From the NCBI GenBank assembly GCA_024684455.1, contig JAIKWU010000021.1, positions 1 through 64,000 on the forward strand: 64,000 nucleotides of DNA, in the 5' to 3' direction. The position numbers and the translations under genes were made by a program. The notes below the pieces were generated by a model. The model was not told the DNA's origin, ran no database searches, and saw only the letters and a list, made by a program, of their open reading frames with translations. Within the stretch, counting starts at the first letter, position 1. Every line of letters begins with the position of its first letter. Below are positions 35,447 to 44,170 of the stretch, one piece after another. The DNA comes from Bacteroidaceae bacterium. GTDB lineage: Bacteria; Bacteroidota; Bacteroidia; Bacteroidales; Bacteroidaceae.

Positions 35447-36364
35447 CTATTTCGCTTTTTCAAGGACGAGCGAGGTCATGTGCATCGAGGCGTCAAGGAT
35501 GGCATTGCCTTTTAAGTTCTTCACCTCGCAGTGGGTCGTATCGTCGGCGTTGATGGTCTCGACAAGCAAGAACTGAACGCTGTACATCGGACCGTCGGCG
35601 TTCATCATCTTTTTAACGACGAAGTCCTGTGATGTGAGCGTCTTGGTGTCATTGCCCTTGTGGAAGTGTGCCATGTAGGCAAGCACATCGCTGACAGTCG
35701 GATTCGGCTTGCCGATGTAGGATGACATATTATCGGCCAGCGTCGTGACGATGGTCTGCTCATTCTCCTGCATGGCCTTGAAGTGCCTTTCAACAGTGGC
35801 CTTGGCGGCAGTGACCTCTTCATCCGAGGCTTCGGTCTTCCCGATGCTCTTCAGGAGAGTCTGTGTCTGACTTACAAAGCGTCCTGTGGGATACTGCTCC
35901 AGGTAGTTCATCAACGCCTCTTCCGTGTTTAGTTCCTGGGCATTGAGAAACGTCAGCGAATCGAGTAGCGTGAGAGCCTGTGCTCGGAAGAATCCGTCGG
36001 GATGGGCGTAGATATACTCATCAACCGTTTCCAGTGTGCAATGGTTGTCAACGACCTTCTCCCATTCATCACGTTCTCGGTTCAGACGGTCGCGCAACGT
36101 ACGGGCATCTTCACTATAGCGTCCGTCGCCGTAAGTCCAGAGATAGTCATTGAGCGCAGCCTCCATGGAGTCCAGTTGGCCCGCAGCCTGGAAATGTCCT
36201 ACTCTTTGCCATGCGTCTGTTTCAGTCAGTTCCGTACCACGTGTCAGACTTAACAAGCCATAGATGATGCCGCCCAGTATCATGGCTGAAATCACGGCCA
36301 CCCACAACCATTTGTTGCTTGCAAATCGGCGTGCAAGGTCTTTCTTTTCGTTTTCCATCTTCAC
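35447..36364 (-). CDS. Membrane-anchored helical-repeat protein, unknown
   Basis: A 305-residue protein with a short cytoplasmic N-terminus, one transmembrane helix (WLWVAVISAMILGGIIYGLLSL, about 20-41) and a periplasmic region with TPR-like helical pairs (AALNDYLWTYGDGRYSEDARTLRDRL; EALMNYLEQYPTGRFVSQTQTLLKSI). The C-terminal 90 residues look like a separate small alpha/beta domain (QDFVVKKMMNADGPMYSVQFLLVE). It is the first gene of a four-gene unit with the S41-like protein, the ATPase and the peptidase. The start may also be at the second methionine, 36358. Function not recognised. Confidence 0.8.
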   Translation of the reverse strand: MKMENEKKDLARRFASNKWLWVAVISAMILGGIIYGLLSLTRGTELTETDAWQRVGHFQAAGQLDSMEAALNDYLWTYGDGRYSEDARTLRDRLNRERDEWEKVVDNHCTLETVDEYIYAHPDGFFRAQALTLLDSLTFLNAQELNTEEALMNYLEQYPTGRFVSQTQTLLKSIGKTEASDEEVTAAKATVERHFKAMQENEQTIVTTLADNMSSYIGKPNPTVSDVLAYMAHFHKGNDTKTLTSQDFVVKKMMNADGPMYSVQFLLVETINADDTTHCEVKNLKGNAILDASMHMTSLVLEKAK

Positions 36365-36383
36365 TGATTTCTTATTTTTGGTA

Positions 36384-36391
36384 CAAAGTTA
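36384..36391 (-). promoter_or_regulatory. -7 element of the membrane protein-S41-ATPase-peptidase unit
   Basis: Plus CAAAGTTA reads TAACTTTG on the minus strand, 20 bases upstream of the ATG at 36364. A weak -33 (CAAG at 36412 on plus) lies about 20 bases further. Confidence 0.6.
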
Positions 36392-36454
36392 CGACTAAGC
36401 GTGCGAAATACCAAGAATTTTTCCCTTTTCTTCGCTTTCTTTACGATTATTTCG

Positions 36455-36462
36455 TATCTTTG
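36455..36462 (+). promoter_or_regulatory. -7 promoter element of the DPP-IV-like gene
   Basis: TATCTTTG followed by CAG, 19 bases before the ATG at 36481. It forms a divergent pair with the box at 36384. Confidence 0.65.
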
Positions 36463-36480
36463 CAGAAACAACCTAATAGT

Positions 36481-38724
36481 ATGATGAAAAGATATTTTTT
36501 TATGGCAGTAGCGGCATTGCTGCCAACCCTGACCGTTCTGGCACAGGGAACAGTCGATGACTATAAGCGAGCCAACAGCATTCGCGGCAAGTATTCATGG
36601 AAGATGACGAACGGCGACGTTCAGATGCACCGCAAGGGCGACGAGCACGTATTCTGGTACTCTGTCTGGAACGGTGACAGCACGGTGTATAAGGAAGTGA
36701 ATGCCGAGACGGGCGAAGTGACGCTCCTGCCAGGCAACCCCGAACCTCCACGTCAGCGTGGGGGCTGGAGAGGTCCGCAACGCCACTGGATGGAGGTTCC
36801 CGACGAGAAGGACGGCTTCCCCATGTCGCCAGATAAGAAAATTGCCATCATCCACAAGGACAATAACCTCTGGATTCAGGAACTGTCGGAACAGGCTGCC
36901 AACGGCCAGACGCCTCCCGAAGATTGGAAGGCTGAAGAACATCAACGCCCACTGACTACCGACGGCGACTCCACTTACTACTACTCGGTTTGGGGCTCGT
37001 TCTCCGAAGACGGCCGCTACTTTGCCACTGTCAAGATTAAGCCGGCGCCTAAGCACTATGTCTATTATGTAGAGGCTGCTCCCAATCCTCGTCGCGGCGG
37101 TGAGGTTCGTGGCATGAGCAACCACCCCAACACAAGCACTTCGGTGGGAAGGACTGAGCAGTGGAACACGGGTGGCGGTGTGAGAGGCATCCAGCCAGTG
37201 CTGCACCGTCAGGAGTATGCCAAGCCTGGCGACTCACTCAACATCCGCATTCCTGTCATCGTTGAGGTGGCCACAGGCCGTGTCATTGCCGCTCCTTACG
37301 ACGAACTTGTGCCACAATATGACGTAAGCCGGCCCGAATGGAACAAAGACGGAAAGTCTGTTCACTTTGAGTTCAACGAACGCGGTCATCACACCTACCG
37401 TCTGCTGGAAATGTCGGCCGAGACGGGCAAGATGCGCACGCTGGTCGAGGAGAAGAACGACAAATACGTGAACTATGGCCGGCTGTACCGTCACCACTTC
37501 AAAGATGGCAAACGTCTGCTATGGACGAGCGAACGTGATGGATGGAACCATATCTACTTGTACGACAAAGAGAAAGCAAAACTTATTAGACAACTGACAA
37601 AGGGTCAGTTCTATGTGCGCGACATCTTGCGTGTTGACGAGGAGAAGGGCGTTGTATATTTCTCGGCGAACGGTCCGACGGGTCTGCGTCAGAACGAGCA
37701 GGAAGACCCCTACTTCATCCATTTCTACAAGGTCGGGCTGAATGGCAAGGGGCTGACCTGCCTCACGCCCGAGGAGGGCAACCACAAGGCCACGTTTACG
37801 AGCGACATGCGATACATGACCGACACCTATTCGACAGTGACAACTCCGCCTGTCAGCGTGTTGCGTGATACAAAAGACGGACACATCATCAAGACGCTGG
37901 AAACAGCCAACATCGACCGTCTCGTGGCCGAGGGGTGGACGGCTCCGGAGGTGTTTGTGGCGAAGGGCCGTGACGGAAAGACCGACATCTGGGGCCTGAT
38001 TCGCCGTCCTTCCAACTTCGACCCGACACGTAAGTATCCCGTCATCGAATACATCTACAGTGGACCTGGCGACCAGTATGTGCCCAAGTCGTTCTCGTCG
38101 TCGCACTACTATCTCGACGGATTGGCAGAACTGGGGTTCATTGTGGTCCAGATGGACGGCATGAGCACGTCGTTCCGCAGCCGTGCCTTCGAGGAGGTTT
38201 GCTACAAAAACCTGAAGGACAGCGGTTTTCCTGACCGCATAGCATGGATTCGTGCGGCTTGTGCGAAGTATCCGTACATGGATGTCGACAACGTGGGCAT
38301 CTATGGCTGCTCTGCTGGCGGACAGGAGGCGCTGGCTGCCGTGCTCTTCCACGGCGACTTCTACAAGGCTGCTTATGCGGCTTGCGGCTGCCATGACAAC
38401 CGTATGGACAAGGTGTGGTGGAACGAGCAGTGGATGTCGTGGCCTGTCGATTCGAGTTATGTGGAATGTTCCAATGTCGAGAATGCTCACCTGCTGGAGC
38501 GTCCGCTCATGCTTGTGGTGGGCGAGCAAGACGACAATGTCGATCCGGCTTCGACAATGCAGGTAGCCGATGCACTCATCAAGGCGAAGAAGGACTTTGA
38601 ACTCGTCGTCATCCCTGGGGCTCACCATACGATGGGCGAGGACTTTGGCGAGCACAAGCGCTACGACTTCTTCGTCAAGAATTTGCTGAACGTGAATCCT
38701 CCGAAATGGCAGGATCTGAAGTAA
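36481..38724 (+). CDS. Dipeptidyl-peptidase IV-like S9 peptidase
   Basis: A secreted prolyl-oligopeptidase-family serine peptidase of 747 residues (Sec signal YFFMAVAALLPTLTVLAQ). The N-terminal two thirds are a beta-propeller with DPP-IV-like blades (VDDYKRANSIRGKYSWKM at the start). In the alpha/beta-hydrolase domain, Ser611 (YGCSAGG), Asp685 (GEQDDNVD) and a His in GAHHTMG (715/716) form the triad. It probably releases dipeptides from peptides in the periplasm. Between about residues 200 and 240 there is an unusual Gly/Arg-rich insertion (PNPRRGGEVRGMSNH). The MATE gene overlaps its end by 19 bases. Confidence 0.95.
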   Translation: MMKRYFFMAVAALLPTLTVLAQGTVDDYKRANSIRGKYSWKMTNGDVQMHRKGDEHVFWYSVWNGDSTVYKEVNAETGEVTLLPGNPEPPRQRGGWRGPQRHWMEVPDEKDGFPMSPDKKIAIIHKDNNLWIQELSEQAANGQTPPEDWKAEEHQRPLTTDGDSTYYYSVWGSFSEDGRYFATVKIKPAPKHYVYYVEAAPNPRRGGEVRGMSNHPNTSTSVGRTEQWNTGGGVRGIQPVLHRQEYAKPGDSLNIRIPVIVEVATGRVIAAPYDELVPQYDVSRPEWNKDGKSVHFEFNERGHHTYRLLEMSAETGKMRTLVEEKNDKYVNYGRLYRHHFKDGKRLLWTSERDGWNHIYLYDKEKAKLIRQLTKGQFYVRDILRVDEEKGVVYFSANGPTGLRQNEQEDPYFIHFYKVGLNGKGLTCLTPEEGNHKATFTSDMRYMTDTYSTVTTPPVSVLRDTKDGHIIKTLETANIDRLVAEGWTAPEVFVAKGRDGKTDIWGLIRRPSNFDPTRKYPVIEYIYSGPGDQYVPKSFSSSHYYLDGLAELGFIVVQMDGMSTSFRSRAFEEVCYKNLKDSGFPDRIAWIRAACAKYPYMDVDNVGIYGCSAGGQEALAAVLFHGDFYKAAYAACGCHDNRMDKVWWNEQWMSWPVDSSYVECSNVENAHLLERPLMLVVGEQDDNVDPASTMQVADALIKAKKDFELVVIPGAHHTMGEDFGEHKRYDFFVKNLLNVNPPKWQDLK

Positions 38725-40079
38725 AGAAACTAGGCACGGAGCCTGTCGGCCGGCTGCTGATGCAGTATGCCGTTCCGGCGGTGGTAGCGATGACGGCCTC
38801 GTCGCTATACAATATCATTGACCGCATTTTCATCGGCCACATTGGCAGTGGCGGCAGCGAGGGTGCGCTGGCATTGTCGGGGCTGGCGGTGACGTTTCCG
38901 TTAATGAACCTGAGCGCGGCGTTCGGTGCTATGGTCGGTGTGGGCGGTTCGACACTGATTTCCATCAAGTTGGGTCAGCGTGACTACCGCACGGCCGAAG
39001 GTGTGCTAGGCAATGTGGTGACGTTGAACGTTATTCTGGGCTTAGTGCTGGCGGTGTTGGGCATCGTGTTCATCGACCCGTTGCTCTACTTCTTCGGTGC
39101 GAGCAGTCAGTCGGAGGCTTACGCGCGTGATTATATGGAGGTGATTCTGTTAGGCAACGTGGTGACGCATCTCTACCTGGGGTTGAATGCTGCGCTGCGT
39201 TCGATGGGGCACCCTACCTTTGCGATGTCGGCGACGATAGCCACGGTGGTGGTCAACAGCATTCTCGACCCTCTGTTCATCTTTACCTTCGGCATGGGCA
39301 TCCGCGGTGCTGCCATTGCCACGATTCTTGCACAAGTGTTTGCACTGGTGTTCGTATGGGTTATGTTGAGCAGGAAAAGCGAAGTCGTGCGTTTACGCAG
39401 TGGAATCTACGCGCTACGTCAGCGTATTGTCAAGAACATCCTCGGCATCGGTCTCTCGCCATTCTGCATGCAACTGTGTGCGTGCCTGGTGGTGATACTG
39501 ATTAACAAAGGTTTGCAGCGTCACGGCGGTGACATGGGCGTGGCTGCGTTTGGCATTGTCAACGGCATCACCTTCCTTTTCATCATGGTGGTGATGGGTA
39601 TCACACAGGGGATGCAGCCGATTGCCGGCTTCAACTACGGTGCTCAGAACTTCGACCGCCTGAACCTGGTGCTGCGCTATAGCATTCTGTATGCCACGGT
39701 GGTGATGTGCGTATCGTTCGTCATATGCGAATTCTTTCCGCACCTGCCGATTAGCCTGTTTACCGAGGATGAGACACTGACAACACTCAGCATCAGCGGT
39801 ATGCGCATCATCGTTTCGATACATCCGCTGGTGGGTTTCCAAATCGTCGTGGGCAATTTCTTCCAGAGCATCGGCATGGCGCGCAAGAGCATCTTCCTCA
39901 GCGTCTCGCGCCAGTTGCTCTTCCTCGTTCCCTTCCTCCTCGTCTTTCCTGGAATCTGGGGCACCGACGGCGTCTGGCTAAGCATAGCCGCGAGCGACCT
40001 CATCAGCGTCTTGACGGCGGCAGGTATGCTTTATTATCACTACCGATTTGAAAAGTCAACTAAATCCATAACTCTTTAA
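38706..40079 (+). CDS. MATE-family efflux transporter
   Basis: A 457-residue inner-membrane antiporter with twelve hydrophobic helices in two halves. The start region LLMQYAVPAVVAMTASSLYNIIDRIFIGH and the repeat in the second half (GITQGMQPIAGFNYGAQN) are typical of the DinF/NorM-like MATE group. It would exchange sodium or protons for cationic compounds; the substrate is not evident. Its start lies inside the end of the S9 peptidase gene, so the two are translationally coupled, although no functional link is obvious. Confidence 0.93.
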   Translation: MAGSEVKKLGTEPVGRLLMQYAVPAVVAMTASSLYNIIDRIFIGHIGSGGSEGALALSGLAVTFPLMNLSAAFGAMVGVGGSTLISIKLGQRDYRTAEGVLGNVVTLNVILGLVLAVLGIVFIDPLLYFFGASSQSEAYARDYMEVILLGNVVTHLYLGLNAALRSMGHPTFAMSATIATVVVNSILDPLFIFTFGMGIRGAAIATILAQVFALVFVWVMLSRKSEVVRLRSGIYALRQRIVKNILGIGLSPFCMQLCACLVVILINKGLQRHGGDMGVAAFGIVNGITFLFIMVVMGITQGMQPIAGFNYGAQNFDRLNLVLRYSILYATVVMCVSFVICEFFPHLPISLFTEDETLTTLSISGMRIIVSIHPLVGFQIVVGNFFQSIGMARKSIFLSVSRQLLFLVPFLLVFPGIWGTDGVWLSIAASDLISVLTAAGMLYYHYRFEKSTKSITL

Positions 40080-40090
40080 TTATCAAACGT

Positions 40091-40726
40091 ATGCAAAACT
40101 ATGTCATTACCATCGGCCGCGAACTGGGTAGCGGCGGCAAGACCATCGGCGAACTGATGGCCAAGGAACTCGGCATCCCCGTCTATGACCGTCGCCTCAT
40201 CATGATGGCGGCCCAAGAGAGCGGACTGGCACCCGAAGTGTTCGAAAAGGCTGACGAGTCGCCCTCTGGCAAGGGCATGATGTCGCACATCATGCGCACG
40301 CTCTCTTTGCCTTTCGGTTCTTTCTCAAGTCTTTACAGCAACTCTATGTCAAATGAGAACCTCTTCCAGGTGCAAGCCGACATCATCCGTCAGAAGGCCG
40401 CCGAGGAGAGTTGCATCATCGTGGGGCGCTGCAGCGACTACATCCTGCGCGAACACCCACGCCATATCGACATCTTCGTGCGGGCCAACTATGAGAATCG
40501 CGTCAGCCAACTGGTCCAGCGCCACGGCTGTACGGAAAAGGAAGCGAAAGAACTCATCGAGCGCATCGATGAGATTCGAAGCGAATACCACAACTTCTAC
40601 GCCGAGACCAACTGGGGCGACTCGCGTGCCTACGACATCTGTGTCAACTCCTCCATCCTGGGCATCGAGGAAACCGCAAAACTTCTGCTTACTTTTGTCA
40701 AAAAGGCGCTGGGCATCGCACAATAA
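40091..40726 (+). CDS. Cytidylate-kinase-like protein
   Basis: A 211-residue P-loop kinase of the cytidylate-kinase-like (AAA_26) group, distinct from the canonical Cmk. Walker A is GRELGSGGKTIG (9-20); ESCIIVGRCSDYILRE near 110 is the family's second conserved block. It may phosphorylate CMP or a related nucleotide. It starts 11 bases after the MATE stop, so it is probably in the same transcript. Confidence 0.88.
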   Translation: MQNYVITIGRELGSGGKTIGELMAKELGIPVYDRRLIMMAAQESGLAPEVFEKADESPSGKGMMSHIMRTLSLPFGSFSSLYSNSMSNENLFQVQADIIRQKAAEESCIIVGRCSDYILREHPRHIDIFVRANYENRVSQLVQRHGCTEKEAKELIERIDEIRSEYHNFYAETNWGDSRAYDICVNSSILGIEETAKLLLTFVKKALGIAQ

Positions 40727-40839
40727 ATCGCTGATAACCACGTTATTATTTTAATTAGCACAGATTTCACTGATTAAGTGAATTAGAACAAAGAGGCTTT
40801 TGTATTGTAACTTTTTATTAACTATTAAATTAAGTCTGT

Positions 40840-41499
40840 ATGAAAAAGATTTTTGCCATTGTGGCTGCCCTGGCAGCCCTCACATTTACCGCCTGCGGTA
40901 ACAAGACACAGAACACAGCCGAGTGCGACTCAACCTGCAACGAGAAATGCGCCTGCGACCCCTGCGAGTGCGACCCCTGCGACTGCAGTGAGGTGACCTG
41001 CTGCAAGGAAGAAGGTCAGTTCTGCGCCAAAGAGTTCAACGAGGCCCTCGAGACTTCCGACGTGACGCTCATCGAGAAGAAGTTCGAGGATGCCAAGGCC
41101 TACATCGCCTCGCTCATCGAGCAAGGAAAGACCGAGGAGGCCGCCAAGTATGCCGAGCAACTAAAGGCTTTCATCGCTGAGAACAAGGAGAAGATCGACT
41201 ATGCCGGCGGCGGCAACGTGGCCCTGGCCGACCTGGTCGAGAGTGTGACCGCACTACCTACCAACGTGGCTGACTTGGCAACCTCACTGGGCGTTCAGGC
41301 GAAGGATGCTGCCGTTGAGACGAAGGACGCTGTCGAAGGTGCTGCCGCTGCGGCTGTGGCTGCAGGCCAGCAGAAGGTGGAGGAAGGCAAGGCTGCTGCC
41401 GAGCAGAAAGCCAACGAGGCTGTCGAGACGGGTAAGCAGAAGGCAGGACAGGCCATCGACGATGCTGCCAATGAGGTGAAGCGCGGACTGGGTCTCTGA
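40840..41499 (+). CDS. Cysteine-rich lipoprotein with an alanine-rich helical tail
   Basis: A 219-residue lipoprotein (lipobox FTAC, Cys19). Residues 29-62 hold eleven cysteines in 34 residues, in C-x-C and C-x2-C patterns (CACDPCECDPCDC), resembling a metallothionein-like metal cluster. After it comes a helical region (EKKFEDAKAYIASLIEQGKTEEAAKYAEQLKAFI) and a C-terminal Ala/Lys/Glu repeat (AAAEQKANEAVETGKQKAGQ) like apolipoprotein or LEA-type amphipathic helices. A periplasmic metal or redox role is possible but inferred only from composition. It is followed by a strong terminator. Confidence 0.85.
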   Translation: MKKIFAIVAALAALTFTACGNKTQNTAECDSTCNEKCACDPCECDPCDCSEVTCCKEEGQFCAKEFNEALETSDVTLIEKKFEDAKAYIASLIEQGKTEEAAKYAEQLKAFIAENKEKIDYAGGGNVALADLVESVTALPTNVADLATSLGVQAKDAAVETKDAVEGAAAAAVAAGQQKVEEGKAAAEQKANEAVETGKQKAGQAIDDAANEVKRGLGL

Positions 41500-41520
41500 T
41501 TTATTTACTGAACAACACTT

Positions 41521-41559
41521 AAAAAGCCCGTCACAGGTTCGTTCTGTGACGGGCTTTTT
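41521..41559 (+). terminator. Bidirectional terminator
   Basis: AAAAAGCCCGTCACAG and CTGTGACGGGCTTTTT form a 16-bp perfect stem with a 7-base loop. It serves the lipoprotein gene on plus and probably the DUF262 gene ending at 41573 on minus. Confidence 0.92.
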
Positions 41560-41572
41560 ATATGATAAGTTT

Positions 41573-42733
41573 TTATCGGTTACCTTTTGCTCTGTTGTGC
41601 GTCTTGCAGAGCATCTGGCAATTTTCTATGCTCGTAGCACCGCCCTTGCTCCATGCCGACACGTGGTCAGCATCCATTTCTGCGAGTTTCCACATCTTCT
41701 TACGGTTCGCTTCGTGTCCCATCGCACAGAGCGGACAATTGCTCACGTCGTGAAGGGCTGCTTCGGCTGTCTGACGCTGATAGACCTTGCGCTTCGTTGC
41801 CTCGTCGAAGATGCGGATGTCGAGCAGACGTTTGTCTGTGCAGCCGCCCAACACATACTCAAAGATGCCTTTGCGGTTCTTCACGTAAGGGTCGGCATAG
41901 AGGTCGTGAACCTGCTTGGCCACCGTTTCAGCATTGTAAGGCTGCGTGTGGTATGTCTCGTACAGCCTGCCCCACTCCAAGCCGCGCATCTCACTCTCGA
42001 CATCCGTGAAGACAGAGGCTATCCAGTCGATGACGGTGTTGAAGTAGCGTTTCAGTTCGTCGATGGTTGTGTCGTGACGATGCAGGCTCATGTAGCCTTT
42101 CACGTCGTCGCGGCTCACCCACTGCAAGGCACGTTCGAGGTAATCCTGGCGATTGACCGCTCCTGTGATGTAGGCACTCCATTTTTGCACATTGGCATTC
42201 TGTGAATTGCTGAATTCCTGCTTGGCCAGCGTGACGAACTCACCGCTATAGACGGCATTGAGCAGTTCCTGATGGTTGAGTGGCACACCAGCAATGTTGA
42301 CGGTCTCAAACCATTTGCGGATTTCGTCTTCCGTACCCTCGCACTCATAGACGAGCAGCGGCGTTTCGAGAATGCGCTGACGCTGTTCGGGCGACAGGCT
42401 TGAAAAGTACTGTGGAATGCCATTGCCGTCGATGATGGAGAGTTTGCCTGTCACAAAACGCCCCAACGACGTGATGCGCTGTTGTCCGTCCAGCACCTCG
42501 AAACGGTCGCCGTCGGTTTTGTTGAAGTAAAAGACACCCAGCGGATACCGATGTAAAGCCGACTGCACGACCGCCACATCCTTCTTGCCGTCGGCATAGA
42601 TGTAGTTTCGCTGATACTCCGGCTGAATGGTCAGACGGCCCGAAAGGCCATACAAGCCTTTGCCTTCCAGTTCGTTATAGACAAAGCCGTCACAGACTTC
42701 GCCCACGGTGTAAGTCTTGAGTGTTGTTTCCAT
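41573..42733 (-). CDS. DUF262-HNH protein, restriction-like
   Basis: A 386-residue protein joining an N-terminal DUF262 (GmrS/ParB-like nucleotide-binding) domain, with the motif EVLDGQQRITSLGRF near residue 80 and IQPEYQRNYIYADGKKDV before it, to a C-terminal HNH nuclease: CPLCAMG, then EMDADHVSAWSKGGATSIENCQMLCKTHN, with Cys, His and Asn residues in the expected places. Similar architecture occurs in GmrSD-type modification-dependent restriction enzymes. Its ATG overlaps the stop of the upstream adenine methyltransferase (TAATG), so the two are produced together and probably form a restriction-modification or related defence unit. Confidence 0.93.
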   Translation of the reverse strand: METTLKTYTVGEVCDGFVYNELEGKGLYGLSGRLTIQPEYQRNYIYADGKKDVAVVQSALHRYPLGVFYFNKTDGDRFEVLDGQQRITSLGRFVTGKLSIIDGNGIPQYFSSLSPEQRQRILETPLLVYECEGTEDEIRKWFETVNIAGVPLNHQELLNAVYSGEFVTLAKQEFSNSQNANVQKWSAYITGAVNRQDYLERALQWVSRDDVKGYMSLHRHDTTIDELKRYFNTVIDWIASVFTDVESEMRGLEWGRLYETYHTQPYNAETVAKQVHDLYADPYVKNRKGIFEYVLGGCTDKRLLDIRIFDEATKRKVYQRQTAEAALHDVSNCPLCAMGHEANRKKMWKLAEMDADHVSAWSKGGATSIENCQMLCKTHNRAKGNR

Positions 42734-43821
42734 TATGATTGTTTTTTACGGATTAGGATACGTGCATAAGTAGGTTTACCATTGATAGCCCCATCTTTAT
42801 CTTTTATCAATCCATGTGGCTTAACAGGTACTGAATTATTTTTACGATAGTCATTTGCATTTAATATCTCAAACTGTTCGGGACAATACTTGTCAAGGAA
42901 AGATATAGGTACACCCATTGCTCCATCATAGTCGCTGGGAATAGCATCGGTGTAAGGAACCTCGATGGCATCGTAGTTATCATAATGGTCGTAGGCAGGC
43001 TTGCCCTTTATTTCCTTGTGCTTGCTGTACTTCAAGTTATCCTCCATCGTCATTAGTTGCAGAGGCTGGTGACGACGACCGTGGTCAAGGTTTGTAAGCC
43101 AACAACAATTCCTAAACTTTACCAATCCAGTGCTTTCATCATATACTCCATTTGCATAATTCGCTTCACCAATGATTCGAAAGAAAGCATTTCCGCTTTG
43201 GAAACCATTACCCAACCACGCCTTATTCTTTTTAATAAGTGGGAAGATTTCTTTATAACACAATGCATTCATGCTCCCAATCACAAGAAACTTTTTATTA
43301 GCGTCAACCATCCACGCCATAAACTCCCTGAACAGCGAGAACGGCGGATTGGTGACGATGATGTCTGCCTCATCGCGTAATAGCGTTACCTCGTGGCTGC
43401 GGAAGTCGCCGTCGCCATCGAGATATTGCCATTCGAGGTCGTCGATGTTGATGCGTCCGTCGCCCGTGGTGTCGCGGTCGAGCACGAAGATTTTGCCGTG
43501 CGTCGAGGTTTTTTCGGGGTCAAATTGCGGGGCTTCGGTCTCAAAAAGGGAGAGTTGAATGGGACCTTTGTACTTCTTGCTCTCGTAGGCATAACTCGTG
43601 CTGATGAGTTTGCGGAGTCCCAGCCGCTCGAAGTTCTGAGCGAAATAGCGTGTAAAATTGCTCCACTCGGGGTCGTCGCAGGGAAGGAGCACCGTCTTTC
43701 CCTTGAATACATCGGGGTCATACTCCAGGTATGCCTCCACCTCACGCTCGATGTCGTGATACTGCGTGTAGAACTCGTCGTTCTTCGCTTCCTTTGCTTT
43801 GGATAAAGTTTCGTTAGCCAT
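42733..43821 (-). CDS. EcoRI-type adenine-specific DNA methyltransferase
   Basis: A 362-residue S-adenosylmethionine-dependent N6-adenine methyltransferase. It starts MANETLSKAKEAKNDEFYTQYHDIEREVEAYL, matching the M.EcoRI-like family; VLLPCDDPEWSNF and the catalytic motif IVTNPPFSLFREF (about 160) follow. Recognition sequence cannot be read from the protein; the family prototype methylates the inner A of GAATTC. No EcoRI-like nuclease is adjacent; instead the next gene is DUF262-HNH. A hairpin overlaps the region immediately before the start codon and a long structured leader lies upstream. Confidence 0.93.
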   Translation of the reverse strand: MANETLSKAKEAKNDEFYTQYHDIEREVEAYLEYDPDVFKGKTVLLPCDDPEWSNFTRYFAQNFERLGLRKLISTSYAYESKKYKGPIQLSLFETEAPQFDPEKTSTHGKIFVLDRDTTGDGRINIDDLEWQYLDGDGDFRSHEVTLLRDEADIIVTNPPFSLFREFMAWMVDANKKFLVIGSMNALCYKEIFPLIKKNKAWLGNGFQSGNAFFRIIGEANYANGVYDESTGLVKFRNCCWLTNLDHGRRHQPLQLMTMEDNLKYSKHKEIKGKPAYDHYDNYDAIEVPYTDAIPSDYDGAMGVPISFLDKYCPEQFEILNANDYRKNNSVPVKPHGLIKDKDGAINGKPTYARILIRKKQS

Positions 43822-43824
43822 AGC

Positions 43825-43862
43825 GATTGATAGTTAAAACAGTTACGCATCAACTATCAATC
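43825..43862 (-). promoter_or_regulatory. Hairpin directly before the methyltransferase start codon
   Basis: Inverted repeat GATTGATAGTT (43825-43835) and AACTATCAATC (43852-43862) with a 16-base loop. On the minus strand its 3' arm ends 3 bases before the ATG at 43821, so it would cover the ribosome-binding region and could limit translation unless opened. Confidence 0.75.
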
Positions 43863-44170
43863 CGCTGAAACGCTCAAAAAGAAAAAGCGTGATGCCTTTC
43901 TTATCGCGTTTAGCACGAGGCGGCGTCGGAATGGAGCCTCGGAATTGTCATAAGAATACATCACGCTGGCAAGCGTGAAGCATTTGCATAAATGACAATA
44001 ACGGGAGGCCAGTCCTACGACAGCCGCCGTCACTATGAAGATTTCGTGCTTGTTATACCATTGAAGAGTTTCCGACGCTCTTGGCTAAACGCGAATTCAT
44101 AGCGAATGCTTATTAAAATATGTCTGGTCGTTCGGTTCTGACAATTTATGTCTTCACCGAAACCAAAGGC
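43863..44170 (-). ncRNA. Candidate structured leader RNA of the methyltransferase-DUF262 operon
   Basis: Three nested helices are visible: GGCGGCGTCG (43919-43928) with CGAC-A-GCCGCC (44018-44028); GCCTC...ATTGTCAT (43936-43951) with ATGACAAT...GAGGC (43992-44009); and a 7-bp hairpin TCACGCT-GGCA-AGCGTGA (43961-43978). A further hairpin lies at 44064-44082. Two alternative pairings compete: 43924-43931 with 44070-44077 (8 bp) and 43887-43894 with 43959-43966 (8 bp). A promoter on the minus strand starts transcription just upstream. An open frame without a good ATG also runs through on the minus strand (to 43857), so a short peptide cannot be excluded. Confidence 0.65.

Noticed and set aside
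37519-38655. 378-codon open frame on minus
   Set aside because: Antisense shadow of the S9 peptidase, whose catalytic triad is clear on plus.
41546-42205. 219-codon open frame on plus
   Set aside because: Antisense shadow of the DUF262-HNH gene.
43857-44033. 58-codon protein gene (GTG start) through the leader RNA
   Set aside because: No good ribosome-binding site or ATG; the stems and alternative pairings explain the sequence better. Kept as an alternative in the leader entry.
43825-44170. Retron or group II intron RNA
   Set aside because: No reverse transcriptase gene is nearby and the expected msr/msd or intron domain V features are not visible.
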